Shown: piece by piece, positions 63,906 to 64,000 of the stretch
Layout of the letters: each line of letters begins with the position of its first letter
How positions within the stretch are numbered: the first letter of the stretch is position 1
Source: Myroides odoratimimus
Lineage (GTDB): Bacteria > Bacteroidota > Bacteroidia > Flavobacteriales > Flavobacteriaceae
Assembly (NCBI RefSeq): GCF_001485415.1
Contig: NZ_BCMQ01000009.1
Coordinates: 1 to 64,000, forward strand
Direction of reading: 5' to 3'
DNA length: 64,000 nt
Notes under the pieces: generated by a model
What the model saw: the letters and a program-made list of their open reading frames with translations, nothing else
What the model was told of the DNA's origin: nothing
The model's database searches: none
Position numbers and translations under genes: made by a program

Positions 63906-64000
63906 TTACTTTTTAGCTTCTTCTATGTAAGAGATAGCTTGTCCAACTGTAGCAATGTTTTCAGCTTGGTCATCTGGAATTTGAATATCGAATTCTTTTT
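63906..64000 (-). CDS. acpP: Acyl carrier protein, 3' part
   Basis: Only the last 31 codons are in the window; the gene runs past the right edge. They encode the acidic C-terminal helices of [17 protein letters not shown], then V-G-Q-A-I-S-Y-I and a lysine end. The phosphopantetheine serine lies outside. The position just before fabF confirms the call. Confidence 0.93.
   Translation of the reverse strand, partial: KEFDIQIPDDQAENIATVGQAISYIEEAKK

Overview
This is a low-GC window made almost entirely of chromosomal genes from a member of the Flavobacteriaceae, most likely Myroides. The family follows from several signs: promoters of the TTG-N17-23-TAnnTTTG type and no obvious Shine-Dalgarno sequences; an IPExxxVDY-family gene beside rnc; a dimeric-type glycyl-tRNA synthetase; a single-chain cytochrome b SdhC; a DUF2723 membrane protein; and a CzcA-TolC fusion. 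The genus is inferred from a subclass B1 metallo-beta-lactamase at 31303-32043 that I recognise from memory as the MUS/TUS type, which is intrinsic to Myroides. I could not check this by search.

Layout. 1-692: a four-helix-bundle (23S IVS-type) protein gene bracketed by arrays of a degenerate 7-bp repeat, set against the 3' end of hemF. 691-8809: a haem supercluster with hemF, an unknown gene, hemE, hemD, hemC and hemA leftward, and an AraC-family regulator, hemH and hemJ rightward. 8809-11083: an orphan NtrY-like histidine kinase and an enoyl-CoA hydratase that continue the rightward run. 11146-11621: two identical tRNA-Gln(UUG) genes, each with its own promoter and terminator. 11725-16063: DUF2723 protein and thiL. 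16533-20009: a three-gene acyl-CoA (propionyl-CoA type) carboxylase operon. 20292-22749: a DUF4190 membrane protein and a small group of DUF2625, SUKH and unknown genes that looks like toxin-immunity cargo. 22942-28940: a heavy-metal efflux operon. 29225-32043: a lipoprotein, a Tat-signal aminotransferase and the metallo-beta-lactamase.

32136-37986: glyS, an exported FMN-dependent lactate-oxidase-like enzyme, a YceI protein, an SGNH-hydrolase lipoprotein and an NAD(P)-binding protein. 38119-43458: aspA, ychJ, a small coiled-coil protein, comF, an Ig-like lipoprotein and a nitrilase-family amidase. 43504-48075: a voltage-gated K+ channel and sdhCAB. 48258-58786: ChaN-type protein, alpha/beta hydrolase, addB-like nuclease, OmpA with thrombospondin type 3 repeats, kbl and addA-like helicase. 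58898-64000: sodA, pyk, IPExxxVDY protein, rnc, fabF and the 3' end of acpP.

How it works together. Most of the window is central metabolism: haem synthesis, the TCA cycle (sdh) with aspartase feeding fumarate, glycolysis, fatty-acid synthesis, propionyl-CoA carboxylation, translation, and double-strand break repair. Accessory functions are the metal pump, the beta-lactamase, the immunity-like genes and the repeat-flanked four-helix-bundle gene. I found no phage, insertion sequence, CRISPR array or complete novel defence system. The best candidate for something undescribed is the heptamer-repeat/four-helix-bundle module at the left edge. Short inverted or tandem repeat clusters at 16207-16273 and 33817-33900 come next.
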